Source: Planococcus liqunii
GTDB lineage: Bacteria; Bacillota; Bacilli; Bacillales_A; Planococcaceae
Assembly: GCF_030413595.1 (NCBI RefSeq)
Contig: NZ_CP129238.1
Coordinates: forward strand, 558,001-622,000
Length of the DNA stretch: 64,000 nucleotides
Direction of reading: 5' to 3'
Positions within the stretch are counted from its first letter, which is position 1, and every line of letters starts with the position of its first letter. The translations under genes and the position numbers were made by a program. Shown here in pieces: positions 18,161 to 26,384 of this stretch. Under the pieces are notes generated by a model. That model did not search any database. It saw only the letters and a program-made list of their open reading frames with translations, and was not told the origin of the DNA.

Positions 18161-18235
18161 ATGGGCTGGCTGAATAGGAAGGGGCATGATCAAGGGAACA
18201 GTTACTTTGCCAATCCTGTTCATCAAAAAGCATAG
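18161..18235 (+). CDS. Possible 24-residue leader peptide gene
   Basis: ATG 18161 has a good ribosome site (AAGGAGAAG, 8-base spacing) and opens a 24-codon frame (MGWLNRKGHDQGNSYFANPV...). A second overlapping frame, 18186-18275, would give a 29-residue basic peptide rich in K and L and has GGAAGGGG just before its ATG. Its stop codon touches the cre site of the sugar importer. Either could be translated, or the stretch may be a decayed gene. No homologue is known to me. Confidence 0.3.
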   Translation: MGWLNRKGHDQGNSYFANPVHQKA

Positions 18236-18275
18236 AAAAGCTAAAAAATTACAGTTAATGTTAAAAGAGTACTGA

Positions 18276-18289
18276 TGATAACGCTTACA
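18276..18289 (+). promoter_or_regulatory. cre site (CcpA operator) of the sugar ABC importer
   Basis: TGATAACGCTTACA fits the Bacillus cre consensus TGWNANCGNTNWCA at every fixed position. It overlaps the -35 region of the promoter at 18284-18312, so CcpA should repress this operon in glucose. Confidence 0.75.
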
Positions 18290-18312
18290 TTTGATGTTCT
18301 GAAATTTATACT
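18284..18312 (+). promoter_or_regulatory. Candidate SigA promoter of the sugar ABC importer
   Basis: CTTACA and TATACT are 17 bases apart. The leader to the binding-protein start is about 40 bases. Confidence 0.5.
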
Positions 18313-18356
18313 GAACTTGTACTTAATTTTATTTATAAAGGGAGAGGGGTTAGAAG

Positions 18357-19487
18357 ATGAGAAGAAATTCTAAAGGCTTCTTGTTATTCGTGATTTTGGC
18401 CGTGTTCGCTTTGATTGCTGCTGGATGCAATGGCGGAGGAGAAGAAGGTTCAGGATCTGGTTCAAGTTCGGGTGTAGATATTGGGATTGTCTTGCCGACA
18501 AAAGATGAGCCGCGTTGGGTCCAGGATGAAGAGCGCTTTAAAGCAGCGTTAGCAGATTCGGATTATTCGACTGAAATCCTGTTCAGCCAAGGGTCTTCAG
18601 CAAAAGAGAAAGAAAACGTGGAAGCGCTGTTGAACAAAGGCATCAAAGTCCTGATCATCACGCCGCATGACGGAGCAGCAGCTGCTGCCGCAGTGGAAGC
18701 TGCGAAAAAGGACGATGTCACGGTGATCGCTTATGACCGTTTGATCACCGATACGGATGCTGTTGATTATTACGTAACATTCGATTCATTGGCAGTAGGG
18801 GCTGCACAAGCCCAGTATTTGGTGGACAATGCAGAAGGCACGGGCGTACCGCTTTACTTGTATGCAGGGGCATCTTCTGATAACAACGCATTCTTATTCT
18901 TCCAAGGCGCATGGGAAGTGCTGCAGCCGAAAATTGCAGATGGCACATTCAAAATTGCCAACTCCAGCCAAGCAGAAGCTTTGAAGGATACAAAAGAACT
19001 GAACCGTGACCAGTTGAGCCAGATCATCGGCCAGGTAACAACCAACTGGGATCCGAACGAATCCAAAAACAAAGCACAAACGCATTTGACTTCTGTCGGC
19101 GACGACATGAAAGGCAACGTAGCCATCCTTGCACCGAATGACGGCACTGCCCGTTCAATTGCCGATGTATTTGCATCAGACACGGCCGTAACGAATTACA
19201 TGATCACCGGGCAGGATGCAGAGAAAGCTTCCGTCCAGTACATTATCGATGAAAAACAATCGATGACCGTGTTCAAGGATGTGCGCACATTGGTGGAAGA
19301 TGCAATGGGCATGGCAGTTGAAATCATGGACGGCAACACACCGGAAACAACGGGTTCTTACGACAACGGCATGACGGAAGTAAAAGCGAAACAAACGGAT
19401 GTCATTGTGGTAGATAAGGAAAACGTCAAAGCAGAATTGATCGATTCCGAGTATTACAAAGCGGATGAATTCACAGGCTTAGAGTAA
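18357..19487 (+). CDS. Sugar ABC transporter binding lipoprotein (ChvE-like)
   Basis: A 376-residue binding protein. The signal peptide ends in the lipobox IAAGC (Cys near residue 24) followed by a G/S/E-rich linker. The periplasmic-binding fold of the ribose/galactose type begins with VDIGIVLPTKDEPRWVQDEERF; AYDRLI, YAGASSDNNA and TGQDAEKASVQYI are ligand-side segments. It is closest in kind to ChvE, the multiple-monosaccharide binding protein that works with GguA and GguB. Its two neighbours are the ATPase and permease, so it is the first cistron of the importer. A stem-loop follows the stop codon. The likely ligands are xylose, arabinose, galactose or glucose. Confidence 0.87.
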   Translation: MRRNSKGFLLFVILAVFALIAAGCNGGGEEGSGSGSSSGVDIGIVLPTKDEPRWVQDEERFKAALADSDYSTEILFSQGSSAKEKENVEALLNKGIKVLIITPHDGAAAAAAVEAAKKDDVTVIAYDRLITDTDAVDYYVTFDSLAVGAAQAQYLVDNAEGTGVPLYLYAGASSDNNAFLFFQGAWEVLQPKIADGTFKIANSSQAEALKDTKELNRDQLSQIIGQVTTNWDPNESKNKAQTHLTSVGDDMKGNVAILAPNDGTARSIADVFASDTAVTNYMITGQDAEKASVQYIIDEKQSMTVFKDVRTLVEDAMGMAVEIMDGNTPETTGSYDNGMTEVKAKQTDVIVVDKENVKAELIDSEYYKADEFTGLE

Positions 19488-19502
19488 GAATCAAATAGGG
19501 CG

Positions 19503-19540
19503 GAAGAAATAGTGGTAGAACCTTCTATCACTATTTCTCC
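19503..19540 (+). other. Intercistronic stem-loop after the binding-protein gene
   Basis: AGAAATAGTGGTAGAA pairs with TTCTATCACTATTTCT, about 14-16 bp with one G-T pair. No T run follows. It may protect the binding-protein mRNA or attenuate the downstream genes. Confidence 0.6.
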
Positions 19541-19573
19541 ATTCCTTGATGATTGCGCAAGGGAGGCGAAGAA

Positions 19574-21094
19574 ATGAGCGACTATATTTTAGAAATGAAG
19601 AACATCTCGAAATCGTTTACCGGGGTGAAAGCCTTGTCGGATGTCAACTTCAAGGTGGAACGCGGAGAAATCCATTGCTTGATCGGAGAAAACGGCGCCG
19701 GCAAATCGACGCTGATGAAAGTCCTGAGCGGGGTTTATCCTTACGGCACATACGAGGGCGATATCGTCTTTGAAGGGAAAGTCCAGCAGTTCAATGAAAT
19801 CAACGACAGCGTAAAGGCGGGCATCGGCATCATTTATCAGGAACTCGCACTGTTTCCGGATTTGACGGTCTACGAAAACATCTTCGCCGGCAATGAAATC
19901 CGGAGAGGGCCTTTTGTCGATTGGAATGAAACCATCGTCCAGTCTTCCAAATTGCTGCAGAAGGTGAAGTTAAAGGTGGATCCGGAAACCTTGATCAAGG
20001 ATTTAGGTGTAGGCAAACAGCAGCTCGTTGAAATTGCAAAATCGCTCAGCAAAGACGTGAAACTGTTGATTCTCGATGAACCGACAGCTGCTTTAAATGA
20101 AAACGACAGCGACAACTTATTGGAGTTATTAAAAGAGCTGAAAAGCCAGGGAATCACCTGCATCATGATTTCCCATAAATTAAAGGAAGTCATCTCGATT
20201 GCCGACAAAGCGACCATTTTGCGCGATGGCAAAACCATCGTCACATTGGACGCCCATAAAGGGGAGCTGTCGGAGAGCGTCATCATCAAAAACATGGTCG
20301 GTCGTGAAATCGAAGATGTATTTCCAAAGCGGACAGAAAAGAAAATCGGAGAGACGGTTCTTCAGGTGAAAGACTGGTCCGCTTATGACCCGGAACTGGC
20401 ACGGCAAGTCGTGAAACACGCCAACCTGGAAGTGAAAAAAGGGGAAATCATCGGCATCGCGGGATTGATGGGATCGGGCCGGACAGAGCTCGCGCTCAGC
20501 ATCTTCGGCAATCCGAAAAATTACAAACTGCAAGGCAAACTTGAGGTTTTCGGAAAACAGCGAACGCTGAAACACACGAGCGACGCCATCAAAGCGGGGA
20601 TTGCTTACGTAACCGAGGACCGAAAAGGAAACGGGCTTTTTTTGATCAAAGACATCAAAAGCAATGTGACTGCGGCGCATCTGAAAGGAATTTCGGCAAG
20701 AGGCGTCCTCAATTTGAACGAAGAAGTGAAAGTCGGGACGGAATACAAAAAATCGCTGCGGATCAAAGCCAATTCGCTTGAGCAGGCGGTTGGAAAACTG
20801 AGCGGCGGCAATCAGCAAAAAGTATCACTCGGCAAATGGCTGTTTACTGGACCTAAGATTTTGATCCTGGATGAACCGACGCGCGGAATCGATGTCGGCG
20901 CGAAATTCGAGATTTATACCATTATGAACCAGCTGATCAAAGAGGGATTAAGCATCATCATGATCTCGTCCGAATTGAATGAAATCATCGGCATGAGCGA
21001 CCGCGTCTATGTCATGGCGGAAGGTGCCATAAAAGGTGAATTAACAATAGAAGAAACGACTCAGGAAGCCATTATGGAGCTTGCGACGCAATAG
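19574..21094 (+). CDS. Sugar ABC transporter ATP-binding protein (GguA/XylG-like)
   Basis: A 506-residue protein with two ABC domains, as in ATPases of ribose/xylose-type importers. The first domain has Walker A GENGAGKST, the Q-loop IIYQELALFPDLTVYENIF and LDEPTAAL. The second begins at about residue 275 with the degenerate P-loop GLMGSGRTELALSIFG, then signature LSGGNQQKVSLGKWL and LDEPTRGIDVGAK, all typical of this class. ATG 19574 is supported by GGGAGG; an upstream frame start is not. It energises the permease at 21106, and possibly serves both binding proteins in the locus. Confidence 0.92.
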   Translation: MSDYILEMKNISKSFTGVKALSDVNFKVERGEIHCLIGENGAGKSTLMKVLSGVYPYGTYEGDIVFEGKVQQFNEINDSVKAGIGIIYQELALFPDLTVYENIFAGNEIRRGPFVDWNETIVQSSKLLQKVKLKVDPETLIKDLGVGKQQLVEIAKSLSKDVKLLILDEPTAALNENDSDNLLELLKELKSQGITCIMISHKLKEVISIADKATILRDGKTIVTLDAHKGELSESVIIKNMVGREIEDVFPKRTEKKIGETVLQVKDWSAYDPELARQVVKHANLEVKKGEIIGIAGLMGSGRTELALSIFGNPKNYKLQGKLEVFGKQRTLKHTSDAIKAGIAYVTEDRKGNGLFLIKDIKSNVTAAHLKGISARGVLNLNEEVKVGTEYKKSLRIKANSLEQAVGKLSGGNQQKVSLGKWLFTGPKILILDEPTRGIDVGAKFEIYTIMNQLIKEGLSIIMISSELNEIIGMSDRVYVMAEGAIKGELTIEETTQEAIMELATQ

Positions 21095-21105
21095 GGGGTA
21101 GAGCA

Positions 21106-22281
21106 ATGGAGTTTTTAGCAGAAGCAAAACATTTGATCAAAGCGAATATCCGCGATTACGGAATGTACATCGCCTTGCTTGTGATTATACTGACGTTTAC
21201 GTTCATGACAGACGGTTTATTCATGTCTTCACGGAACATCAGCAATTTACTCGATTCAACGGGGTATATTGCGGTCCTCGCAGTCGGCATGACCTTGGTC
21301 ATCGTCATTCGTCACATTGATTTGTCGGTCGGATTTTTAGCCGGCTTTTTGGGCGCCATTGCCGCGATTTTCCTGTCGCAGATGGGCATGTCCGTTTTCC
21401 TAGTCATTCCGCTCGTCTTGATCTTTGGCGGCGTCATCGGGTTGTTCAACGGCTTCTTGATTGCCAAAGTAGGCATTCCGGCATTCGTGGCGACCTTAGC
21501 GGGGATGCTGTTCTTCCGGGGCGCTTTGCTAAATGTCACAGAAGGCACGGGGACAATCATCGTCAACAACGATGGCTTTAATGCACTGGGGAATGGATTC
21601 ATCCCGTCGCTTATGGAAATCAACGGACTACATCTGTTGTCGCTATTGATGGGACTTGCCGGAATTTTGCTGTACATCTACAGCGAAATTTCAAACCGGC
21701 GGAACAAAGCGAAATACGGATTTGAAGTGGTTTCGTTTAAAATTTTCATCGTGAAACTCGTTTTTGTGTCCTTTATTATCGGCTATATTACGTGGATTCT
21801 TGCGGGCTACAACGGCTTCTCCTGGACGGTGGTCATCATGCTGCTGGTCGTTGTCATCTATCATTTCCTGGCGACGAAAACCGTGCTTGGCCGCAACATT
21901 TATGCGGTTGGGAGCAATCCGGAAGCTGCCCATTTAAGCGGAATCAACGTCACGAAAGTTACGCTTTTTGTTTTTGGGTCGATGGGGATGCTTGCTGCCC
22001 TTTCCGGCATTCTGTTTACTTCGCGCTTGCAATCGGCAACGACGACTGCAGGAACGCTGTTCGAACTTGATGCCATCGCGGCTGCCTATGTCGGCGGGGT
22101 TTCTTCTGCGGGCGGCGTCGGGAAAGTGACCGGTGCGATTATCGGAGCCATCGTTATGGCTTCGCTGTCGAGCGGCATGAACTTGCTTGGAACCGGGATT
22201 TCGTATCAGTACATGATCCGCGGCGGCGTTTTGGCTTTGGCAGTAATTTTTGATGTGATGACCCGGAAACAACGGGCGTAA
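21106..22281 (+). CDS. Sugar ABC transporter permease (GguB/XylH-like)
   Basis: A 391-residue membrane protein with about ten to eleven transmembrane segments, of the XylH/GguB size rather than the shorter RbsC. Typical segments are NLLDSTGYIAVLAVGMTLVIV, the IDLSVGFLAGFLGA motif, GIPAFVATLAGML, and the C-terminal LDAIAAAYVGGVSSAGGVGKVTGAIIGA. A cytoplasmic insertion near residue 200 (ISNRRNKAKYGFEV) is shared with XylH-type permeases. GGGGG precedes the ATG. It follows the ATPase gene by 11 bases and ends with a terminator. Confidence 0.92.
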   Translation: MEFLAEAKHLIKANIRDYGMYIALLVIILTFTFMTDGLFMSSRNISNLLDSTGYIAVLAVGMTLVIVIRHIDLSVGFLAGFLGAIAAIFLSQMGMSVFLVIPLVLIFGGVIGLFNGFLIAKVGIPAFVATLAGMLFFRGALLNVTEGTGTIIVNNDGFNALGNGFIPSLMEINGLHLLSLLMGLAGILLYIYSEISNRRNKAKYGFEVVSFKIFIVKLVFVSFIIGYITWILAGYNGFSWTVVIMLLVVVIYHFLATKTVLGRNIYAVGSNPEAAHLSGINVTKVTLFVFGSMGMLAALSGILFTSRLQSATTTAGTLFELDAIAAAYVGGVSSAGGVGKVTGAIIGAIVMASLSSGMNLLGTGISYQYMIRGGVLALAVIFDVMTRKQRA

Positions 22282-22291
22282 GCATTAAGTA

Positions 22292-22328
22292 AAACCGGCG
22301 TCTTCTTGCTTAAAGAAGGCGCTTTTTC
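22292..22328 (+). terminator. Terminator of the ABC importer operon
   Basis: GGCGTCTTCTT and AAGAAGGCGC form the stem around GCTTA, followed by TTTTTC. Confidence 0.8.
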
Positions 22329-22344
22329 TATATATGGAAAGTGA

Positions 22345-22372
22345 TTGTGAATTTTCTGGCAAATGATATGAT
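22345..22372 (+). promoter_or_regulatory. Candidate promoter of the sensor operon
   Basis: TTGTGA and TATGAT are 16 bases apart, about 36 bases before the first gene of the sensor trio. Confidence 0.45.
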
Positions 22373-22408
22373 AAAAGCAGTTAGGACACGGAAAAGGAGC
22401 TGCACAAC

Positions 22409-23389
22409 ATGAGAAAAAAAGTCGTCGTCATCCTTTGTATGCTCTGTGCGGTTTTAGGATTTTTTACATTCATGTCAGCCGGTAAGGCGTTCCGTTCCGA
22501 TTGGCAGCTGCCGGCGAGTGTCCCTGGAAACCAGGAAAAACCTCGCTTGGTCCTCGTCACCCAGGAAATGAAGACGCCGTTTTGGAATCAGGTGGCAGCA
22601 GGGGCTTCGAACGAAGCGGAAAAAGAAGGCGTCAGCCTCGAAGTATGGGGAAGCTACGGCAATGACCAGGACGAGTTTTTAAAGCAAATTGAAATCGCCT
22701 TTCACTCCAAAGTGGATGGGGTCATTGTCCAAGGCTTGGATACCGAGGAATTTAAGGAACTGACGAAGATTAAAGCGGCGTCCTACGGCATTCCGGTTGT
22801 AACGGTGGCAAATGACGTGCCGGTTGCCGAGAGCTTGCGGAAAACCTATGTGGGATCGGATCAAGCGGAAGCCGGAAAACGGCTTGCCGAGGAACTGGTC
22901 CACGATATGGGAAGCGAAGGGCAGGTTGTTTTACTGGGCAACGACGAACAAGCTTTTAGCCAACAGCAACGGCTGCAAGGGGTGAATAAAGTCTTGGAGG
23001 CATATCCCGGTATTGAAGCCGTGCTGGTGGAAAGCGGGGATGCCACCGAAGAAGTGATTGAAACGACGCAAAATGTGCTTAATCAGGTGCCGGGAGCCGA
23101 TGCGTTTATCGCGCTCAACGCCAACCATGTCGGAACGATGATGCAGGAAATCAGCAGGCGTTCGGCCCTTGAACGGTTCCATATTTATTCGTTTGACGAC
23201 GGCGCAGACATTCCGGCGCTGCTGACGCAAGGCGGTTTGGATGCGGTGATTGGCCAGTCTCCTGAAAAAATGGGCAGCCTGAGCGTCGAATTAATCATGG
23301 ATTGGCTGAACAACGAAAAAGTTCCGCTGGATCCAGATGGCTATTTTACGGATATCCGGATACTGGAAGGGGCGAAAAAACGCCCATGA
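22409..23389 (+). CDS. Membrane-anchored sugar-binding sensor (XylFII-like)
   Basis: A 326-residue protein with an N-terminal hydrophobic anchor or uncleaved signal (residues 5-25) and no lipobox cysteine in the right place. The rest is a sugar-binding fold of the ribose/xylose type: PRLVLVTQEMKTPFWNQVAAG, GVIVQGLDTEEFKEL, GIPVVTVANDVP and TYVGSDQAEAGKRLAEEL. The gene overlaps the histidine kinase gene by four bases (ATGA). This arrangement matches XylFII of Clostridium, and AraP of Geobacillus, which are sensor subunits bound to a LytS-type kinase rather than transport proteins. The ligand is probably D-xylose, by context. Confidence 0.78.
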   Translation: MRKKVVVILCMLCAVLGFFTFMSAGKAFRSDWQLPASVPGNQEKPRLVLVTQEMKTPFWNQVAAGASNEAEKEGVSLEVWGSYGNDQDEFLKQIEIAFHSKVDGVIVQGLDTEEFKELTKIKAASYGIPVVTVANDVPVAESLRKTYVGSDQAEAGKRLAEELVHDMGSEGQVVLLGNDEQAFSQQQRLQGVNKVLEAYPGIEAVLVESGDATEEVIETTQNVLNQVPGADAFIALNANHVGTMMQEISRRSALERFHIYSFDDGADIPALLTQGGLDAVIGQSPEKMGSLSVELIMDWLNNEKVPLDPDGYFTDIRILEGAKKRP

Positions 23390-24852
23390 ATACGATACAA
23401 AAAAAGATTTGGGTGCTGGCTTCCGTTGTTCTCGCCATCATGATCGCCATTTGGCTGACGCTGACGTTCTATAACCAGAAAATGCAGACACAGTACAACG
23501 ACATCCTGCAGCGCTATTTGCAGATGAATGAAGTGACCAGCTCAAGCCAGGACATTGTCGCCAATTTAAACCGATATTTAATGATTCCAACAGCGGGCAA
23601 CGAAGCCGAGCTTGAGGAAAGCCGCGAGCGGCTGCTGAGCGTCCAGTCGACCGTCTATGAGCTGCGCAATGTGGAAAACGAATTCATCTTGACCAATTAC
23701 AGCCACTTGATCGACAGTTTTGTGGAAACGGTGGACCGTTCGGTGATGTTCCAGGAGCAGGGAGAAGCAGAATCGGCTTTGGCTGAGTTTGCGGAGGCAT
23801 CGAACATCTCCCTGTATATTTCTGAAATGACGTTAAGCATTTTTGATACTGAACTAAAAACCTATGAACGCTTTTACCGGGGCATCATCAGCCAGTCGGA
23901 AGAGCTGGAGAAACTGGGCGTTTGGCTGTTGCTGCTGATCACCCTGGTGCTTGTGCTGTTTACGTATTTGTTTTCGCGCAGCATCACCAAACCGGTGCAG
24001 CAATTGACCAAAGCGGCCAACGAGCTGGCAATCGGCCGGTTCGACCGGCCCATCAAAGTGGATTCAAACGACGAGATTTCGTTTCTTGCCAAGACCTTTG
24101 ACCATATGCGCAGCAACATCAATGCATTGATCCTGGAGATTCAGAAAAAAGCCCAGCTTGAGCGGGAACTGCAGGAAAGCAAAATGCTGCTGCAGGAAAG
24201 CCAGCTGCGCAATTTGCAAAACCAGATCAATCCTCATTTCCTGTTTAATACATTGAACACGTTGTCAAAAAAAGCTTATCTCGACGGTGCGGAAGAAACG
24301 AGCGATTTGCTCGTCAGTGTGGCCGGTCTCTTGCGCTACAACTTAAAGCGGATGGATAAAGCAGTCTCGCTTTACGAAGAAGTGTATGTGCTCCAGCAGT
24401 ACATCGACATCCAGAAAGCCCGCTACAGCGACCGCCTGAAGTTCCATGCAGACGTGCAAGAGTCCGCACTGGGCTTTCAAATTCCGGGGCTGACATTGCA
24501 GCCATTGATTGAGAACGCGGTCATTCATGCCATCGAGCCGGAAGAAGACGGCGGCGAGATTTGGTTCCGCATCCAGGAAGTCGGAGACGAAGTATGGGTT
24601 GAAATTGAAGATAACGGGCGCGGCATTGATGAAGAAAAACAGCGGCAGCTTTTGGAGCAGGCCGTCGTGTCAAAAGAAGGACATTCAACCGGCATCGGCT
24701 TCAGCAATGTGCTGAAGCGGCTGAACCTTTTCTATGGAAGGGAAGGCCTCGTTGAAATCGACAGCGAAGTCGGCAAAGGAACGAAAATTACATTGAAATT
24801 GCCAAAAGTAAAGGGGGGCCAAAATCATGGTCAAACTGCTCATAGTGGATGA
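23386..24852 (+). CDS. LytS/YesM-type sensor histidine kinase
   Basis: A 488-residue membrane kinase. TM1 spans about residues 10-30 and TM2 about 180-200; between them lies a helical extracellular domain of about 150 residues. HAMP (KPVQQLTKAANELAIGRFDRPIK) and a coiled coil rich in E, Q and L follow. The kinase core has the phosphorylated histidine in NQINPHFLFNTLNTLS (about residue 283) and the ATP-binding N and G boxes (LIENAVIHAIEPEEDGG, VEIEDNGRGID, GIGFSNVLKRL). The start ATG 23386 overlaps the sensor gene stop. It should phosphorylate the YesN-type regulator encoded directly behind it, with which it overlaps by 26 bases. Confidence 0.88.
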   Translation: MNTIQKKIWVLASVVLAIMIAIWLTLTFYNQKMQTQYNDILQRYLQMNEVTSSSQDIVANLNRYLMIPTAGNEAELEESRERLLSVQSTVYELRNVENEFILTNYSHLIDSFVETVDRSVMFQEQGEAESALAEFAEASNISLYISEMTLSIFDTELKTYERFYRGIISQSEELEKLGVWLLLLITLVLVLFTYLFSRSITKPVQQLTKAANELAIGRFDRPIKVDSNDEISFLAKTFDHMRSNINALILEIQKKAQLERELQESKMLLQESQLRNLQNQINPHFLFNTLNTLSKKAYLDGAEETSDLLVSVAGLLRYNLKRMDKAVSLYEEVYVLQQYIDIQKARYSDRLKFHADVQESALGFQIPGLTLQPLIENAVIHAIEPEEDGGEIWFRIQEVGDEVWVEIEDNGRGIDEEKQRQLLEQAVVSKEGHSTGIGFSNVLKRLNLFYGREGLVEIDSEVGKGTKITLKLPKVKGGQNHGQTAHSG

Positions 24853-26371
24853 CGAGCCGATTGAACGCGATGGCATGCAGGCAATTCTGCAAAAAAACTA
24901 TCCAAATTTTGAATTCCGGCAAGCAAAGAACGGCAAGCTGGCCGTCGAAATCGCCGAAGACTGGAATCCGGATTGGATCTTCATGGACATCATGATGCCG
25001 GGGATGACAGGACTCGAAGCCATCGAACAAATTCAGCGGTCCAACGGGGAAGTCCAGTTTGTCATGGTGACGGCTTTTGATATGTTCGATTATGCGCGGC
25101 AAGCGATCAAGCTCGGCGTAAAGGATTATTTGCTGAAGCCGAGCAAAGCCAGTGAAATTGTGGCGACTGTCGGCAAACTATTGGAACAGCAGCGGCAGAA
25201 AGAGCAGGAGTCGGCTATGCGCCGGCAGGAACAGGATGCATTCCATCGGGCACTGAGCATTGTCGAGACCGATGTTGTCACCCAACTGCTTTTTGACCAT
25301 GTCCACGAAGTGCATATTGATATGCTGGTTGAAATGCTGGAAATCCAGTCAGAAAATGAGCAGTTTGTGTTGACCGTGCTTATTCCGGAAGGATGCGAAG
25401 AAGCGTATTCAAAAATCAAAGAAAACATCCGGCAGCAAGGCAATGCGTGGGTCGGTGCCTTATATGGTCGCCAGCTGCCGATCATCGTCTTCCGTGAAGC
25501 CGGCACGTCGTTTCGTTCCCAAGCCATCAAATTGGCAAAGGATATTCTGGATATCTCGAAACAGCACGTCCAGGAAGGCTGGTTTGTCGGCATTGGCACG
25601 GAATGCAGTTCGCTTGAAGAGATCCGGAATTCATACCAGAAATCGCTGATTGCGACCATGGATCTGGGGATTCCTTCGAAATACCGGTTTTATTCCGATG
25701 TGCCGGTGCTGGATAAAGAAAGTGATGCCGCCTTTATCAAACAACAGGAGAAAAAACTGTTCGATTATGTTCGGCAGGGAGAATGGGAATGCATTGACCA
25801 GATTGTCCTGGATTTAATACGGCGCTTCGAACAGCAGGAAGCGAACGTTCTTCTTGCCCAGCAGCGGGCGCTTGAAGTGCTGTGGATTACATCGAGAGTC
25901 ATGGAGGAAATGGGCGTTGAGGCGGCAGCGCCGTATTATCCGGTACAGGCGCAGGATTACCGTCAGCTCAGTGCCGAGACGCGGCAATTGCTTGAAGGGA
26001 TGAAGCAATTGTATGAGAGCCATTGCGGACGGCTGGAAGTGGATAAAATCCACCAGATCAAGCAATACATCCGGGAGCATTCCCATGAAGACATTTCACT
26101 TGATACCTTGGCAAGGCGGGTAGACTTGAGTCCCATCTACATCAGCAAGATGTTCAAGGAAAAACTGGGCGTCAATTACATCGAGTTCCTGACGGCCTGC
26201 CGGATGGAGCGGGCGAAAAAGCTGCTGGCCGATCCGCAAAAGAGCCTGAAGGAAATTTCCATTGACGTCGGCTACCACGAACCAAATTACTTCAGCAAAG
26301 TGTTCAAAAAGATGTACGAAATGTCGCCGAAAGAATACCGCAAGACGCTTTTGGGCATCAAGGAAGAGTAG
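24827..26371 (+). CDS. YesN-type response regulator with AraC domain
   Basis: A 514-residue regulator. The receiver domain has acidic pair D8-D9, phospho-acceptor Asp54 (IFMDIMMPGMTG), Thr near 82 (VMVTAFD) and Lys near 105 (YLLKPSK). A long middle domain follows. The C-terminal AraC-type DNA-binding domain (two helix-turn-helices) covers about the last 100 residues: HEDISLDTLARRVDLSPIYISKMFK and the second part DVGYHEPNYFSKVFKKMYEMSPKEYRK. It probably activates the importer genes or the xylF gene behind it. GGGGGG stands before ATG 24827, inside the kinase gene end. Confidence 0.9.
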   Translation: MVKLLIVDDEPIERDGMQAILQKNYPNFEFRQAKNGKLAVEIAEDWNPDWIFMDIMMPGMTGLEAIEQIQRSNGEVQFVMVTAFDMFDYARQAIKLGVKDYLLKPSKASEIVATVGKLLEQQRQKEQESAMRRQEQDAFHRALSIVETDVVTQLLFDHVHEVHIDMLVEMLEIQSENEQFVLTVLIPEGCEEAYSKIKENIRQQGNAWVGALYGRQLPIIVFREAGTSFRSQAIKLAKDILDISKQHVQEGWFVGIGTECSSLEEIRNSYQKSLIATMDLGIPSKYRFYSDVPVLDKESDAAFIKQQEKKLFDYVRQGEWECIDQIVLDLIRRFEQQEANVLLAQQRALEVLWITSRVMEEMGVEAAAPYYPVQAQDYRQLSAETRQLLEGMKQLYESHCGRLEVDKIHQIKQYIREHSHEDISLDTLARRVDLSPIYISKMFKEKLGVNYIEFLTACRMERAKKLLADPQKSLKEISIDVGYHEPNYFSKVFKKMYEMSPKEYRKTLLGIKEE

Positions 26372-26384
26372 GGAGGAAAATCCC

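Noticed and set aside
26262..26384. 41-codon upstream extension of xylF
   Set aside because: It lies wholly inside yesN in another frame; the lipoprotein signal begins at ATG 26385 with a ribosome site.
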